64,000 nt of DNA from CAYJDG01 sp964368875 (lineage in GTDB: Bacteria > Pseudomonadota > Alphaproteobacteria > Micavibrionales > Micavibrionaceae), in the NCBI GenBank assembly GCA_964368875.1, contig CAYJDG010000006.1:1-64000 (forward strand), given 5' to 3'. Under the pieces are notes generated by a model. That model saw nothing but the letters and a program-made list of their open reading frames with translations. It had not been told where the DNA came from and did not search any database. Below, piece after piece: positions 35,442 to 44,433 of this stretch (position 1 is its first letter; each line of letters starts with the position of its first letter). A program made the position numbers and the translations under genes.

Positions 35442-35777
35442 TTAGTAGAGCCGTCCCCCGTTCGGGATTTTCTTGGTAGGACGAATGAGCGTCACTTGTT
35501 CGTTTTCATCGGGAAAACCCAGCGTCAGAACTTCTGACATGAGGGGGCCGATCTGGCGTGGTGGAAAGTTCACCACCGCAGCCACCTGTGTGCCGATTAG
35601 GCTCTCGGGCGTGTAATTCTGTGTGATCTGGGCGGAGCTTTTCTTTACGCCAATATCGGCTCCGAAATCGATTAATAGCTTTAAGGCAGGTTTACGGGCT
35701 TCGGCGAACACGCTGGCTTCGATAACTGTGCCAACGCGAATATCAACCTTAAGAAAATCATCGAAGGATATGGTCAT
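35442..35777 (-). CDS. csaA: tRNA-binding chaperone CsaA
   Basis: 111 residues from the ATG at 35777, which has GGAG 6-9 bases before it; an in-frame start 51 bases upstream would begin inside a terminator. The OB-fold starts FLKVDIRVGTVI and contains ALKLLIDFG and a late PTKKIPNGGRLY tail, the standard CsaA length. The family binds tRNA and acts as an export-linked chaperone. It lies between the phasin terminator and the oxidoreductase gene. Confidence 0.92.
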   Translation of the reverse strand: MTISFDDFLKVDIRVGTVIEASVFAEARKPALKLLIDFGADIGVKKSSAQITQNYTPESLIGTQVAAVVNFPPRQIGPLMSEVLTLGFPDENEQVTLIRPTKKIPNGGRLY

Positions 35778-35791
35778 GGTCTGTCTCCAAT

Positions 35792-35820
35792 AAAAAAGCC
35801 CCTGTCGCCAGGGGCTTTTT
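35792..35820 (-). terminator. Intrinsic terminator after the phasin gene
   Basis: AAAAAGCCCCTG and CAGGGGCTTTTT form a perfect stem around TCGC, with A/T tracts on both sides. It lies 18 bases after the phasin stop on the minus strand and ahead of csaA. Confidence 0.88.
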
Positions 35821-35837
35821 GAAATCATTTGAAAAGA

Positions 35838-36317
35838 TTAAGCAGCTTTCTTGCCATCTTTTTTGGCATCTTTTTTGCTGCCTTTAGGAAGATCTTCGAT
35901 CGTGGTCGAAATTTCATTCAGGGCAGTGGCAATACGCTTGTTGATGATATCGCTGGCTTCGCGGCCAGATTTATTTGCGATGTCGCTCACTTCACGAAGA
36001 CCTGAGACAGTTTTCTCGTATGCACGGCGGGCCAGTTCAGCGCCACGTGCGACTTTGTCTTCAGGGGAACCTTCGGTGATGATTTCGCGGGCAATCTGCG
36101 ATTGATCCTGAACCATTTGGGACAGAATTTCGCCATTACGCTGCATCATGGTCTGGAGGCTCTCGGTGCCTACTTGGTACGCTTCGGTAAATGCCTGAAT
36201 GGTTTTGCGCTGTCCTTCCATAACCGCTTTCATATCAAATGTCAGGTTAGGGACACCGGGAATCGATTTTGCAAATTCTGGCTTAATCCATTGGTCAAAA
36301 AAACTCTTCGTGCTCAT
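35838..36317 (-). CDS. Phasin family protein
   Basis: 159 residues, almost wholly helical. An amphipathic N-terminal helix, the phasin-family segment with QTMMQRNGEILSQMVQDQ, and a Lys/Asp-rich tail are seen. Phasins coat polyhydroxyalkanoate granules. This fits the PHA synthesis genes at 54.6-58.5 kb, which lie 18 kb away. It is a single-gene unit with its own terminator, and GGAG precedes the ATG closely. Confidence 0.87.
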   Translation of the reverse strand: MSTKSFFDQWIKPEFAKSIPGVPNLTFDMKAVMEGQRKTIQAFTEAYQVGTESLQTMMQRNGEILSQMVQDQSQIAREIITEGSPEDKVARGAELARRAYEKTVSGLREVSDIANKSGREASDIINKRIATALNEISTTIEDLPKGSKKDAKKDGKKAA

Positions 36318-36520
36318 CGGCGCGCTCCTTGGAAACCTTCATTAATGTATTGTTAAATATCGAACCTTTTCAGGGCATAAGTCAAGAAAACCCACACATT
36401 AAGACACAGGCAAGATGATTATAGGTAGATTACGAAAACTAAAGAGCTGATTTTAAACAGTTATTTAAGAGAATTGCTTCACTTTGGACTGTGAAGAACT
36501 CCGTACCCACTCCGTAAAAC

Positions 36521-38974
36521 ATGACCGTCACAACCAATCTCAACCTCAGCCAAGGCGCCGCTTCCTCAGGAAGTTGGCTAAAGCGCTACATGGCGCAATC
36601 GATGGTCGTGGTCAACGGTATGGTGCTGACCCTGACTGCATTCTTTACCATCAGCATATTTGTGCAGGAAGCGCTTCATGATGAATATGGCACTTATAAC
36701 GATCTGATCAAAACAGAAATCAGTAATGTCTTTTACAGTCTGGATACATCACTTGCAGATTATGTCGCGCATCCAGAACAATCTAGCAAAGGTGCTGCAT
36801 TTCAATCCGTTTTTATCCTAAGCCCCGATTCAAATATTCCGGGCACCCGCATCAAGGGAGATGAGAAGGCATTTTCACAAATCGAAGTTTTTAATGATGT
36901 GATCAAGAGCAAGCCTCAAAGTGTATTGCTCTATACGGATGGTCCAATTTTTCAGGTCCGCAGCGAAGAGTCTTACAACATTGGTATGCGCCTCTTTGCC
37001 ATCATTTCCCCTTTAAAGACGGGGCCGTATCAAGGTAAATACGCGCTCGCTTTCATCGAACCTCTTAAGTTCAGCGATCTGCTCTCACTTGAAAAGAATA
37101 CATCTTTACGGGACGTGGAAATAGGAATCGGTAACAATGGGTTGCTTATCTATGTCATGAATAACCGCAGTCTCGATCGTATCACCGGCGAAAATCCCAG
37201 CACCTATCAACAAAACATCTTCAGCAATATTTATGGGACTAAATTCACCACCAGATTGACCTATCTTAAGAAAAAGCAATTGGTACTCATCGAAATGGTG
37301 CCATGGCTCATGCTTGGATTTGGTTTAACCCTGACAGTTATTGGGTGGATGTACGTATCTAATAACCAGCAAAAAACCAATTTGCTCTCGCAGGCGAATA
37401 TGACTCTTGAGGTGCGTAACCGTGAGCTTGGCCAGGAGGCGAGCGAACGTGAGAAGCTGAACCAGACGCTGCGTAAATCAGAGCGTGAAAACAAAGCCAT
37501 TATTAATGCTATCTCAGATGTTATTTTTGAAGTCGGTCTCAGTGGGGATATTTTATTCCTGAATGAAGCGTGGACGCGGATTGCAGGATTTCCGATTGAG
37601 CAGACACTGGGCAGAAATATATTTGATCTGATTCATCCGCAGGATCAGGATGAGCAGCGCAGAAATGTCAGTTTGCTTGTTAAAGGGCAACGGCAGGCTT
37701 ACCGCTCTATCACCAGAATTAGAACATCCGAAGGGTTGTTCCGCTCAGTTGAAATGGCGATCTCAATGCTGCGCCTCGATGAAAGCAAAAATTTGCGCAT
37801 CGTCGGCAGCTTTACAGATATTCATGGCAGAGAACGCGCCGAAAAAGCGTTGGTCGAAGCCGAGCGTAAATATCGCACAATTTGGGAGAATGCGGCTGGC
37901 GGGATTTATCAGATCACGCCCGAAGGGCAGTTTCTTTCAGCTAATCCGGCGATGGCAGCAATTTTTGGGTTTGATTTGGCAGAGTCTTTGTTGCGTGATG
38001 TGCGTAATGCCCACCAGCAGATGTTTGTGCAGCCTCACGAACGGATGCGCTTGCTTAAATCAATGAATCCTGGTGATCCCTCGATCATGATCGAAAGCCA
38101 GGCTTATACGCGCGACAATCGCAAAATATGGGTACAGGAAAATATTCGCCCGGTTTTCGATGAAAATGAAGGCCTGCTTTATTACGAAGGTAACCTGCAC
38201 GATATTACTGCCCGCAAAGAGGCAGAGAACCAGCTGAAAGAAGCCAAGCTTGAATCTGATGTCGCCAACCGGGCGAAATCAGAATTTCTGGCCAATATGA
38301 GCCATGAGCTGCGTACGCCGCTCAACTCGATTATCGGGTTCTCTGAGATTATCAAGGATGAGGTCTTTGGCCCCGTCAATCCACGGCCTTATTGGGAGTA
38401 TGCGCGCGATATTCACGAAAGTGGCCGACATCTGCTCAGCATCATCAACCAGATTCTTGATATTTCCCGCATTGATGCGGGTGAGCGTGAATTGAAAGAT
38501 AGTGTTGTCGATATCACTAAGGTTGTCGGTATTTGTATTGAGATAGTGTCGCCAAAAGCCAAGAGTGCAAATCTTACGCTGATCGAAATTGGCCTTGATA
38601 AAGCACCGAAAATTATCGGAGAGGAAGTCGCCATCAAACAGATGATGATCAACATCTTATCCAACGCCGTAAAATTCACTCCGGCTGGCGGACGTGTGAC
38701 GGTGAGTGCGGAACATGACAGCTCTGGTGCCTTGCGTCTTTCGGTGACTGATACCGGGGTCGGTCTTGATGAAGAGGAAATTCAGCGCGCGATGTCGCCG
38801 TTTGGCGTTCTCGATGGACGCGCCAATAAATCGACATCGGGGATTGGTTTGGGCCTCAGCCTGGTGCAAGCCCTGATGAAGCTGCACAATGGCCGCCTTG
38901 AGATATTCTCTCAGCGTGGTATCGGCACCACCGTGACGATGGCTTTCCCGGCTTCACGCGTTCATTCAGCCTAA
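36521..38974 (+). CDS. PAS-domain hybrid-type sensor histidine kinase
   Basis: 817 residues. A membrane helix near residues 27-49, an extracytoplasmic sensor region of about 200 residues and a second helix near 262-282 are followed by a short coiled coil. Two PAS domains then span about 325-440 and 447-570, followed by HisKA with phospho-His H595 (MSHELRTPLNSIIGF) and a HATPase with a GIGLGLSLV G-box. There is no receiver domain, so despite its size it is not a hybrid kinase in the strict sense. No response regulator is adjacent. The 3' end overlaps recX by 9 bases. Confidence 0.9.
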   Translation: MTVTTNLNLSQGAASSGSWLKRYMAQSMVVVNGMVLTLTAFFTISIFVQEALHDEYGTYNDLIKTEISNVFYSLDTSLADYVAHPEQSSKGAAFQSVFILSPDSNIPGTRIKGDEKAFSQIEVFNDVIKSKPQSVLLYTDGPIFQVRSEESYNIGMRLFAIISPLKTGPYQGKYALAFIEPLKFSDLLSLEKNTSLRDVEIGIGNNGLLIYVMNNRSLDRITGENPSTYQQNIFSNIYGTKFTTRLTYLKKKQLVLIEMVPWLMLGFGLTLTVIGWMYVSNNQQKTNLLSQANMTLEVRNRELGQEASEREKLNQTLRKSERENKAIINAISDVIFEVGLSGDILFLNEAWTRIAGFPIEQTLGRNIFDLIHPQDQDEQRRNVSLLVKGQRQAYRSITRIRTSEGLFRSVEMAISMLRLDESKNLRIVGSFTDIHGRERAEKALVEAERKYRTIWENAAGGIYQITPEGQFLSANPAMAAIFGFDLAESLLRDVRNAHQQMFVQPHERMRLLKSMNPGDPSIMIESQAYTRDNRKIWVQENIRPVFDENEGLLYYEGNLHDITARKEAENQLKEAKLESDVANRAKSEFLANMSHELRTPLNSIIGFSEIIKDEVFGPVNPRPYWEYARDIHESGRHLLSIINQILDISRIDAGERELKDSVVDITKVVGICIEIVSPKAKSANLTLIEIGLDKAPKIIGEEVAIKQMMINILSNAVKFTPAGGRVTVSAEHDSSGALRLSVTDTGVGLDEEEIQRAMSPFGVLDGRANKSTSGIGLGLSLVQALMKLHNGRLEIFSQRGIGTTVTMAFPASRVHSA

Positions 38975-39547
38975 AAGCATCTCTTCGATTTCATCTTTGC
39001 TGAGGGACAAGGCGCGGCGAGACGTCTCATAATCAAACCCGGCTCGCCCAAGCGATGATAGCCATTTTTCTGGTTTTGCTTCGCCAGTTGCAAATGCGCC
39101 AAAGCGCTTTTTTCTGATCCAGCGCGCCGCAGCCTTAAGATCGGAGTGATCGGCTACAGTTTCTTCCACCGCGTCATCAATCATTGGAGCTGGTAGGCCT
39201 TTTTGCCGCATCCACATTTTAATTTTCCGCATCGACCATCCGCGCTGCGTCAGGGAATAAAGCAAACCTTTGCTGAGCGCATCATCATTCAAAAAGCCGG
39301 CGCGAATAAATTTTTCGATCACGGCCTCAAGCTGGGTGAGGGCCGCAGCTTTATCCTGATCCGGGTGTGCGAGGCAGGATTTATGAATTTTGCGTGTCAT
39401 GATCATGCGAAAATGAGCAACGCTGGCAGGAAACTTCTCGAGGTAGTATTTTCCCGAGTTTTCGAGATAAGCCGGCGTGATTTTCCGGGGTAATTTGGGC
39501 TTTTTGGGCTCAGGCCTTGATTTTTCAGCTTCCAGCGTATCTCTCAT
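38966..39547 (-). CDS. recX: Regulatory protein RecX
   Basis: 193 residues, three-helix repeat protein. Typical segments are AHFRMIMTRKI, the GFLNDDALSKGL turn, and the RGWSMRKIKMWMRQKGLP helix. RecX modulates RecA filaments. It has a basic N-terminal extension of about 25 residues. The recA gene is not in the window. Its 3' end overlaps that of the sensor kinase gene by 9 bases. Confidence 0.87.
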   Translation of the reverse strand: MRDTLEAEKSRPEPKKPKLPRKITPAYLENSGKYYLEKFPASVAHFRMIMTRKIHKSCLAHPDQDKAAALTQLEAVIEKFIRAGFLNDDALSKGLLYSLTQRGWSMRKIKMWMRQKGLPAPMIDDAVEETVADHSDLKAAARWIRKKRFGAFATGEAKPEKWLSSLGRAGFDYETSRRALSLSKDEIEEMLLG

Positions 39548-39584
39548 GGTGTAAGATTTTATATGTATTCAAGGTTTTAAGTCC

Positions 39585-40397
39585 ATGTCCGTTATCCCAG
39601 CCACCCCCACTGTGTCCCCCAGAATTATGAAGGGTATTAACCTGATTGGGTTAAAGACCTTTATTCATAAGGAAACATCCCGTTTTCTAAATGTCTATAT
39701 GCAGACGCTGATTGCGCCGCTGGTAACGCTCTTCTTATTCTTTACCGTGTTTGCATTATCGCTCGGGGCAGGGGATCGGCAGATTCTCGGTGTGCCGTAT
39801 ATCCAGTTTCTGGCTCCCGGCTTGCTGATGATGACGATGATCCAGAATGCCTTCTCGAACTCCTCGTCTTCGATCACGATTGCCAAGGTTCAGGGCAATA
39901 TCGTCGATGTCCTGATGCCGCCGCTTAGTTCAGCAGAAATCCTGACTGGCTATGCGATTGGCGCGCTGATCCGCGGCTTGCTGATCGGGGTGATTGGCAT
40001 AAGTGCCTTGCTGCTGGTTCTGCATGTTCATATCGATAACATCGCTTTGGTCATCGTATACGCAATACTTGGAAATCTGATGCTTGGCCTGATTGGTATA
40101 CTGGGCGGGCTTTGGTCAGAAAAATTCGATCATCTCGCTGCCGTCACCAACTTTATTATCACGCCGATGACGTTTCTGTCCGGCACATTCTATGCTTATG
40201 ACGCATTACCGGAAGTATGGCAGAAGATCGCTTTATGGAACCCGTTCTTTTACATGATTGATGGCTTTCGGGCCGGATTTATTGGTGTAGCAGAAGCAAG
40301 TATCCCAACGGGTCTGGCGCTACTGACTGGAATGAACATCCTGCTGGTGGGGTTAGCTTGGCGTATGCTTTCGACCGGCTATAAAATCAAATCGTAA
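39585..40397 (+). CDS. ABC-2 type transporter permease
   Basis: 270 residues with six membrane helices, like the YadH/NodJ group. It contains the conserved LAPGLLMMTMIQNAFSNSSSS segment (quoted in part) and WNPFFYMIDGFRAGF near the end. It would export a polysaccharide-, lipid- or drug-like substrate together with an ABC ATPase. No ATPase gene is next to it, so the partner is elsewhere or upstream of the window. It is 9 bases ahead of hslO. Confidence 0.85.
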   Translation: MSVIPATPTVSPRIMKGINLIGLKTFIHKETSRFLNVYMQTLIAPLVTLFLFFTVFALSLGAGDRQILGVPYIQFLAPGLLMMTMIQNAFSNSSSSITIAKVQGNIVDVLMPPLSSAEILTGYAIGALIRGLLIGVIGISALLLVLHVHIDNIALVIVYAILGNLMLGLIGILGGLWSEKFDHLAAVTNFIITPMTFLSGTFYAYDALPEVWQKIALWNPFFYMIDGFRAGFIGVAEASIPTGLALLTGMNILLVGLAWRMLSTGYKIKS

Positions 40398-40406
40398 TTA
40401 TTTGCC

Positions 40407-41363
40407 ATGACAGATATTCCTCCCGACCAGCCAACTCCTGAAGAACCCGCTATCGTCAGCTTCCCTTTGCCTGACGATAGTCATGTCCAGACGTTTCACT
40501 TGCAGGCCGCGAATTTGCGGGGCCGCCTGGTGCGTCTTGGCAGCGTACTCAATGAAATTCTCAAGCCGCATCATTATCACGAAGCGGTTGAACGCTTGGT
40601 CGCGGAAACGATCGTCCTGACGACATTGCTGTCTTCGATGCTGAAATATGAAGGTATTTTTATTCTTCAAGCGCAGGGAAATGGCGCCGTGACCCGGCTG
40701 GTTTCTGATATTACCTCTGCAGGAGATATTCGCGCGACCGCTGGGTATGATGCCGAAAAACTCGCGCTCGTCACTGATGACCGCCCGAGCATTCCCGATC
40801 TGATGGGGGATGGCTATCTGGCCTTCACGGTTGATCAGGGTGAGCATACGGACCGGTATCAGGGTATCGTCAAACTCGATGGTAATACCTTACAGGACTG
40901 TATCCATCATTACTTCGCCCAGTCAGAGCAGATTGCGACAGCGATCAAGATGGCGGTTACCAAGGATGAAAATGGTCTTTGGCGCGCTGGGGCGATCATG
41001 CTCCAGCATATGCCGGACCATTCCAACATCCCGCAGGATGCCAAACCAATCCCGGAAAACTGGAACCGCGCTCAGATTTTGCTGCAGACTTGTAAGGACG
41101 CGGAACTGCTTGATCCCCGCCTACATGACGATACGCTGCTTTTCCGCCTGTTCCATGAGGAAGGGGTCGTCGTCTACCCTGAGCAGAAAATCAGCAAAGC
41201 CTGCCGCTGCACGCCCGAGAAACTGGGGCGGGTCATCAAGCTTTTATCCGAGGATGACAAGCGCGACATCGTTGTCGATGGCCAGATCATCATGACCTGC
41301 GAGTTCTGCAACCGGGATTTTTCCTTCGATCCGCAGAACATCCCCGGCGACATTCCAAAATAA
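40407..41363 (+). CDS. hslO: 33 kDa redox chaperonin Hsp33
   Basis: 318 residues. The N-terminal substrate domain is followed by a linker and the redox zinc site, visible as CRCTPEK and CEFCNRDF (Cys-x-Cys and Cys-x2-Cys). Oxidative unfolding of this site activates the holdase. The gene is 9 bases after the permease and ends just before a strong terminator. Confidence 0.94.
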   Translation: MTDIPPDQPTPEEPAIVSFPLPDDSHVQTFHLQAANLRGRLVRLGSVLNEILKPHHYHEAVERLVAETIVLTTLLSSMLKYEGIFILQAQGNGAVTRLVSDITSAGDIRATAGYDAEKLALVTDDRPSIPDLMGDGYLAFTVDQGEHTDRYQGIVKLDGNTLQDCIHHYFAQSEQIATAIKMAVTKDENGLWRAGAIMLQHMPDHSNIPQDAKPIPENWNRAQILLQTCKDAELLDPRLHDDTLLFRLFHEEGVVVYPEQKISKACRCTPEKLGRVIKLLSEDDKRDIVVDGQIIMTCEFCNRDFSFDPQNIPGDIPK

Positions 41364-41370
41364 AGTCACA

Positions 41371-41397
41371 AAAAAACCGGCGCGAAGCCGGTTTTTT
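41371..41397. terminator. Intrinsic terminator between hslO and the OmpA-like gene
   Basis: AAAAAACCGGC and GCCGGTTTTTT pair around GCGAA, with T tracts on both strands. It serves the convergent hslO and OmpA-like genes. Confidence 0.9.
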
Positions 41398-41417
41398 CTA
41401 ATCTCTAACCTTACGCC

Positions 41418-42317
41418 TTATTTGGCGAAGGTGATTTCAACGCGGCGGTTGGCTGGCTCGCGCACACCATCGGCGGTCGGAACCATCAGCTCGTCTTCGC
41501 CTTTGCTGTCAACCATCAGGAGGTTGGCATTGACGCCGTGAGCCACGAGGGATTCACGAACGGCATTGGCGCGTTTCATCGAAAGACGCTTGTTGTATTT
41601 CTTGCTGCCTGATGTATCGGCGTGACCGATAACGTTGACCGAGCTGATGTTCTGCTTGGCGATCTCAGCGGCAACCGAGTCAAGGACGCTTGCGCCGCCT
41701 TGGTCGACTTTGGATGAGTCAAAATCAAAGAACACGAGGTACTTGGCATCTTCTGGAGCCATTGGACCGCTTGGCATTTCACCGGCGGTGACAGGAGGCA
41801 TCACATCAGCTGGAGGAACGGCGGCGCCGCCCAGTTGGTTCAGAGCATCGAGGAACTGCGATTTGCAGTCGATGTCGTTGCTGTGCTTGTTCCAGTTTTC
41901 TTCCTGACGCTCAATCCAGCAGTCAAAGCGGGCTTGGGCAACGGCAGCAATTTTAGGGGAGGTTTCACGACCACCGCGATCAAGAGCGGCAATCAGACCC
42001 GAGCGCGCAGCGGAGAGTTCTTCGATGTGCTCAGGCTTCAGGTTCCAATCCGATACAGGCTCAGGAAGAACAACTTCACCAGCAGCTGCAGCGAGACCCT
42101 TACGGGCGAAGTGCAGAGCATCAGGATAATCGAAGTTGACGTTCTGTTCGCGGTTGGACAGATCACGGTACTCAGCGGCGAGCGACTGGGTAAATGGGCT
42201 GCCGACAGCTTTCGCTTCGTTCAGCGCTTCTACTTCAGAGTGGCTTTTGAATCCAGAACAGGCACCGAGCGACAGCGCAACGACCGCCAGCATGGATACG
42301 CCGAGAATGCTTTTCAT
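41418..42317 (-). CDS. OmpA-family lipoprotein
   Basis: 299 residues. The lipobox LGAC gives a mature Cys at about residue 20. A helical N-terminal region of about 170 residues precedes a C-terminal OmpA domain with FDFDSSKVDQGG, the peptidoglycan-binding NVIGHADTSGSKKYN and RRVEITFAK at the end. It would anchor the outer membrane to peptidoglycan. The N-terminal part is unlike Pal. A Shine-Dalgarno AAGGAG lies before the ATG. Confidence 0.9.
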   Translation of the reverse strand: MKSILGVSMLAVVALSLGACSGFKSHSEVEALNEAKAVGSPFTQSLAAEYRDLSNREQNVNFDYPDALHFARKGLAAAAGEVVLPEPVSDWNLKPEHIEELSAARSGLIAALDRGGRETSPKIAAVAQARFDCWIERQEENWNKHSNDIDCKSQFLDALNQLGGAAVPPADVMPPVTAGEMPSGPMAPEDAKYLVFFDFDSSKVDQGGASVLDSVAAEIAKQNISSVNVIGHADTSGSKKYNKRLSMKRANAVRESLVAHGVNANLLMVDSKGEDELMVPTADGVREPANRRVEITFAK

Positions 42318-42490
42318 TTAGGTAGCTCCTTGATCAAACTTGAAGATAATAAGAAATGTTCATTGGCTTTTATAAACAGGTGATAAGGAATGTAAAGAAG
42401 GTTTTTTCCTTAACTCTTAAAAGATTATAACAACCTACGAGCAGAATCTCCTTTTCAGGGCGAGATTAATCTTTTAAACCTTTGCGCGGT

Positions 42491-42565
42491 GCGGGTGTAG
42501 CTCAGTGGTAGAGCATCAGCTTCCCAAGCTGAGGGCCGCGGGTTCGACCCCCGTCGCCCGCTCCA
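42491..42565 (+). tRNA. tRNA-Gly (anticodon CCC)
   Basis: A complete cloverleaf: acceptor GCGGGTG with CGCCCGC (one G-T pair), D arm with AGTGGTA, anticodon stem TCAGC/GCTGA with loop TTCCCAA, T arm with GTTCGAC, and an encoded CCA at 42563-42565. Loop positions 34-36 are CCC, which reads GGG codons. A terminator follows 16 bases later. Confidence 0.95.
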
Positions 42566-42581
42566 AATTCCCTGAAAAGTT

Positions 42582-42610
42582 AAAAAACCGCGGGAGATCC
42601 GCGGTTTTTT
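42582..42610. terminator. Intrinsic terminator after tRNA-Gly
   Basis: AAAAAACCGCGG and CCGCGGTTTTTT pair around a GAGAT-like loop; it is T-rich on both strands. It ends the tRNA transcript, and possibly the SDR operon coming from the other side. Confidence 0.88.
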
Positions 42611-42647
42611 AAATTAGAGATTTTAAATATAGGCTTTGGGCTGCGAC

Positions 42648-42776
42648 TCACCCAAGGGAGATGCGGCGAGGCTTGGTTAGGTGATCCAGCCATACGCCGC
42701 GATCCATTGAATCATTGGCGGTGATTTTCGGATGGACAAAAAAGTTCAGAATTTGGGGCATGATAGTTTCTTTCAT
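42648..42776 (-). CDS. Micro-ORF downstream of the SDR gene, 42 residues
   Basis: Starts MKETIMPQILNFFVHPKITA and ends PRRISLG; a second in-frame ATG lies five codons later. It begins 20 bases after the SDR stop on the same strand, so it would be on the same transcript. No strong Shine-Dalgarno (AAAA-rich) is seen. The residue mix is plausible for a real peptide but no family is recognised. It may be translated at a low level or not at all. Confidence 0.4.
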   Translation of the reverse strand: MKETIMPQILNFFVHPKITANDSMDRGVWLDHLTKPRRISLG

Positions 42777-42795
42777 TTTTTAAGTGATAACAGGA

Positions 42796-43545
42796 TCAGG
42801 CGTTTAGGCCGCCGTCGACGGTCAGGGTTGTACCGCTGATGTAAGTGGCATCCGGACCTGCCAGGAAAGCGACGGCCCCGGCAATTTCTTCGGCCTTGCC
42901 ATAGCGACCGAGCGGAACCATGGCTTTAACATGATCGGCAAATTCGCCGTCCGCCGGGTTCATCTCCGTATCAATCGGGCCGGGTTGGACGGTGTTCACG
43001 CGGATACCCTTGAGGCCCAGATCGCGTGCCCAGCCTTTGGTGTAGGCGGCGACTGCGGCTTTTGTCGCACCATAATCGGCGACACCTGGGAAAGCGATGC
43101 GTTCACCAAGCACCGAGCCGATCGAAATAATTCTGCCACCCTCTGGAAGATGGGGGACTGCGGTTCTCACAGCAGTTGCGACTGCTTCGACATTGATCGC
43201 GAGCTGGCGGCGCAGGGCTGCGAGATCCGTGTCCGTATCTGTGACCGCGCCTGTCTCATAGACTCCGGCGTTATTGACGAGGATATCAAGGCGCCCGAAT
43301 TTCTTGACGGCTTCTGTGACCAAAGCCTCGACTTGCTTCCCATCGGCTTGATCGGCCTTGATCGCAAAGCCGCGCGAACCAGATTTCTCGATAGCTTTGA
43401 CTACGTCAGCGGCGCGGTCAGGGGACGCAGAGTAACTGATAATGACATCTGCACCATCTGCGGCCAGACGTTTTGCGATTGCGGCGCCAATACCACGGCT
43501 GCCACCGGTGACGAGAGCGACTTTACCTTTAAGAGCTTGGGACAT
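42796..43545 (-). CDS. SDR family NAD(P)-dependent oxidoreductase
   Basis: 249 residues of the classical SDR family. The cofactor motif TGGSRGIGAAIAKRLA, NNAG, and the active-site Tyr-x3-Lys in DYGATKAAV are intact. It resembles 3-oxoacyl-ACP reductase-like proteins but not FabG itself, and its substrate is unknown. AAGGAA precedes the ATG. It follows a micro-ORF by 24 bases and the operon starts at the inverted-repeat operator at 43.73 kb, which suggests an inducible, stress- or substrate-responsive enzyme. Confidence 0.88.
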   Translation of the reverse strand: MSQALKGKVALVTGGSRGIGAAIAKRLAADGADVIISYSASPDRAADVVKAIEKSGSRGFAIKADQADGKQVEALVTEAVKKFGRLDILVNNAGVYETGAVTDTDTDLAALRRQLAINVEAVATAVRTAVPHLPEGGRIISIGSVLGERIAFPGVADYGATKAAVAAYTKGWARDLGLKGIRVNTVQPGPIDTEMNPADGEFADHVKAMVPLGRYGKAEEIAGAVAFLAGPDATYISGTTLTVDGGLNA

Positions 43546-43569
43546 GATAGATTCCTTTCGGGATTGTGA

Positions 43570-43710
43570 TTATTTTTTGAAGATGGATGTGAATTTGGGA
43601 CGAGGGCTGTTCTGGTTGGAGGCTCTCAGGCCAAGATCGTTGAACTGCTGATGCAGGGTTTGCGCGAAAAACAGATCGGCGAAACGTGAGGCGGATGTTT
43701 TGGATGTCAT
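43570..43710 (-). CDS. Micro-ORF upstream of the SDR gene, 46 residues
   Basis: The ATG at 43710 is preceded by a near-perfect AGGAGAG Shine-Dalgarno with 5-base spacing, the best in this neighbourhood, so translation is likely. The protein starts MTSKTSASRFADLFFAQTLH and ends SIFKK; it is basic and partly helical. An upstream in-frame start at 43812 would run through the operator and is rejected. It lies 24 bases before the SDR gene and is probably co-transcribed. No family is recognised. Confidence 0.6.
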   Translation of the reverse strand: MTSKTSASRFADLFFAQTLHQQFNDLGLRASNQNSPRPKFTSIFKK

Positions 43711-43728
43711 GGGTCTCTCCTGCGAGGT

Positions 43729-43771
43729 CTTAAGTTCAATAATACAATAATATTGAACTATTGAACTTAAG
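43729..43771. promoter_or_regulatory. Inverted-repeat operator with a third half-site
   Basis: CTTAAGTTCAATA (43729-43741) and TATTGAACTTAAG (43759-43771) are perfect 13-base inverted arms. A further TATTGAAC copy at 43751-43758 abuts the right arm. The site sits directly upstream of the micro-ORF/SDR operon and must cover its promoter. Such sites are bound by dimeric winged-helix repressors (HxlR, MarR, TetR types); no candidate regulator is encoded nearby. Confidence 0.75.
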
Positions 43772-43816
43772 TCAAGCGTGGGATTTCTTAATTTATTTTG
43801 CTTAAAAATCAAATGC

Positions 43817-44431
43817 TTAGGAGATCATGAGCCAAATCGAGGACAGGAGCAGGGCTGCCATCAGGATGTTAAATCCTTGCGCGAGTCGGGGCCGGTGGGC
43901 GAGCACACGGCCTGCGGCAGCCCCGAAAGATAGCCACAGAAAGCAGGACGGTATGGCCGCCATGAGAAAAATCATCCCAAAAAATACCGCCTGAGACACC
44001 GCAGCCTGATCGGCCACAAAGTAAGTTGCCGCTGCTGAAACAGCCACCAGCCAAGCCTTGGGGTTCACCCACTGAAACGCTGCCGCTCCAAGAAAGCCGA
44101 TGGGTTTTTGCGGGATGGGGGCAGGGGCCTCTAGATTTGAAGTCGCAACGGGGGCTGTCGCAATCTTCCATGCCATCCAGACCAGCATCAATATGCCAGC
44201 AATCCGCAAGCCGTTTAGCACACTGGGATTGGCTGTGATAAAACTACCAAGCCCGAGAGCGACCAGTGAGACCATCACGCTAAAACCAAGAGTGACTCCC
44301 AGCAGTGCAGGCATGCCACGCTTGATACCAACAGCAGCGCCAGTCGCAGTCAGCATCACATTATTGGGACCCGGCGTAATCGAGCCGACCAAAGCAAAAA
44401 GGGCGAAAGCGATAAAAGTTTCTGGTGACAT
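43817..44431 (-). CDS. LysE-family amino-acid exporter
   Basis: 204 residues from the ATG at 44431, 2 bases after the purC stop; the frame opening at 44497 lies inside purC and is rejected. Six membrane helices are seen, and the family N-terminal segment SITPGPNNVMLTATG is present. The substrate of such RhtB/LysE proteins is usually an amino acid or derivative, not predictable here. It is the last gene of the unknown-purC-lysE set. Confidence 0.88.
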   Translation of the reverse strand: MSPETFIAFALFALVGSITPGPNNVMLTATGAAVGIKRGMPALLGVTLGFSVMVSLVALGLGSFITANPSVLNGLRIAGILMLVWMAWKIATAPVATSNLEAPAPIPQKPIGFLGAAAFQWVNPKAWLVAVSAAATYFVADQAAVSQAVFFGMIFLMAAIPSCFLWLSFGAAAGRVLAHRPRLAQGFNILMAALLLSSIWLMIS

Positions 44432-44433
44432 GC

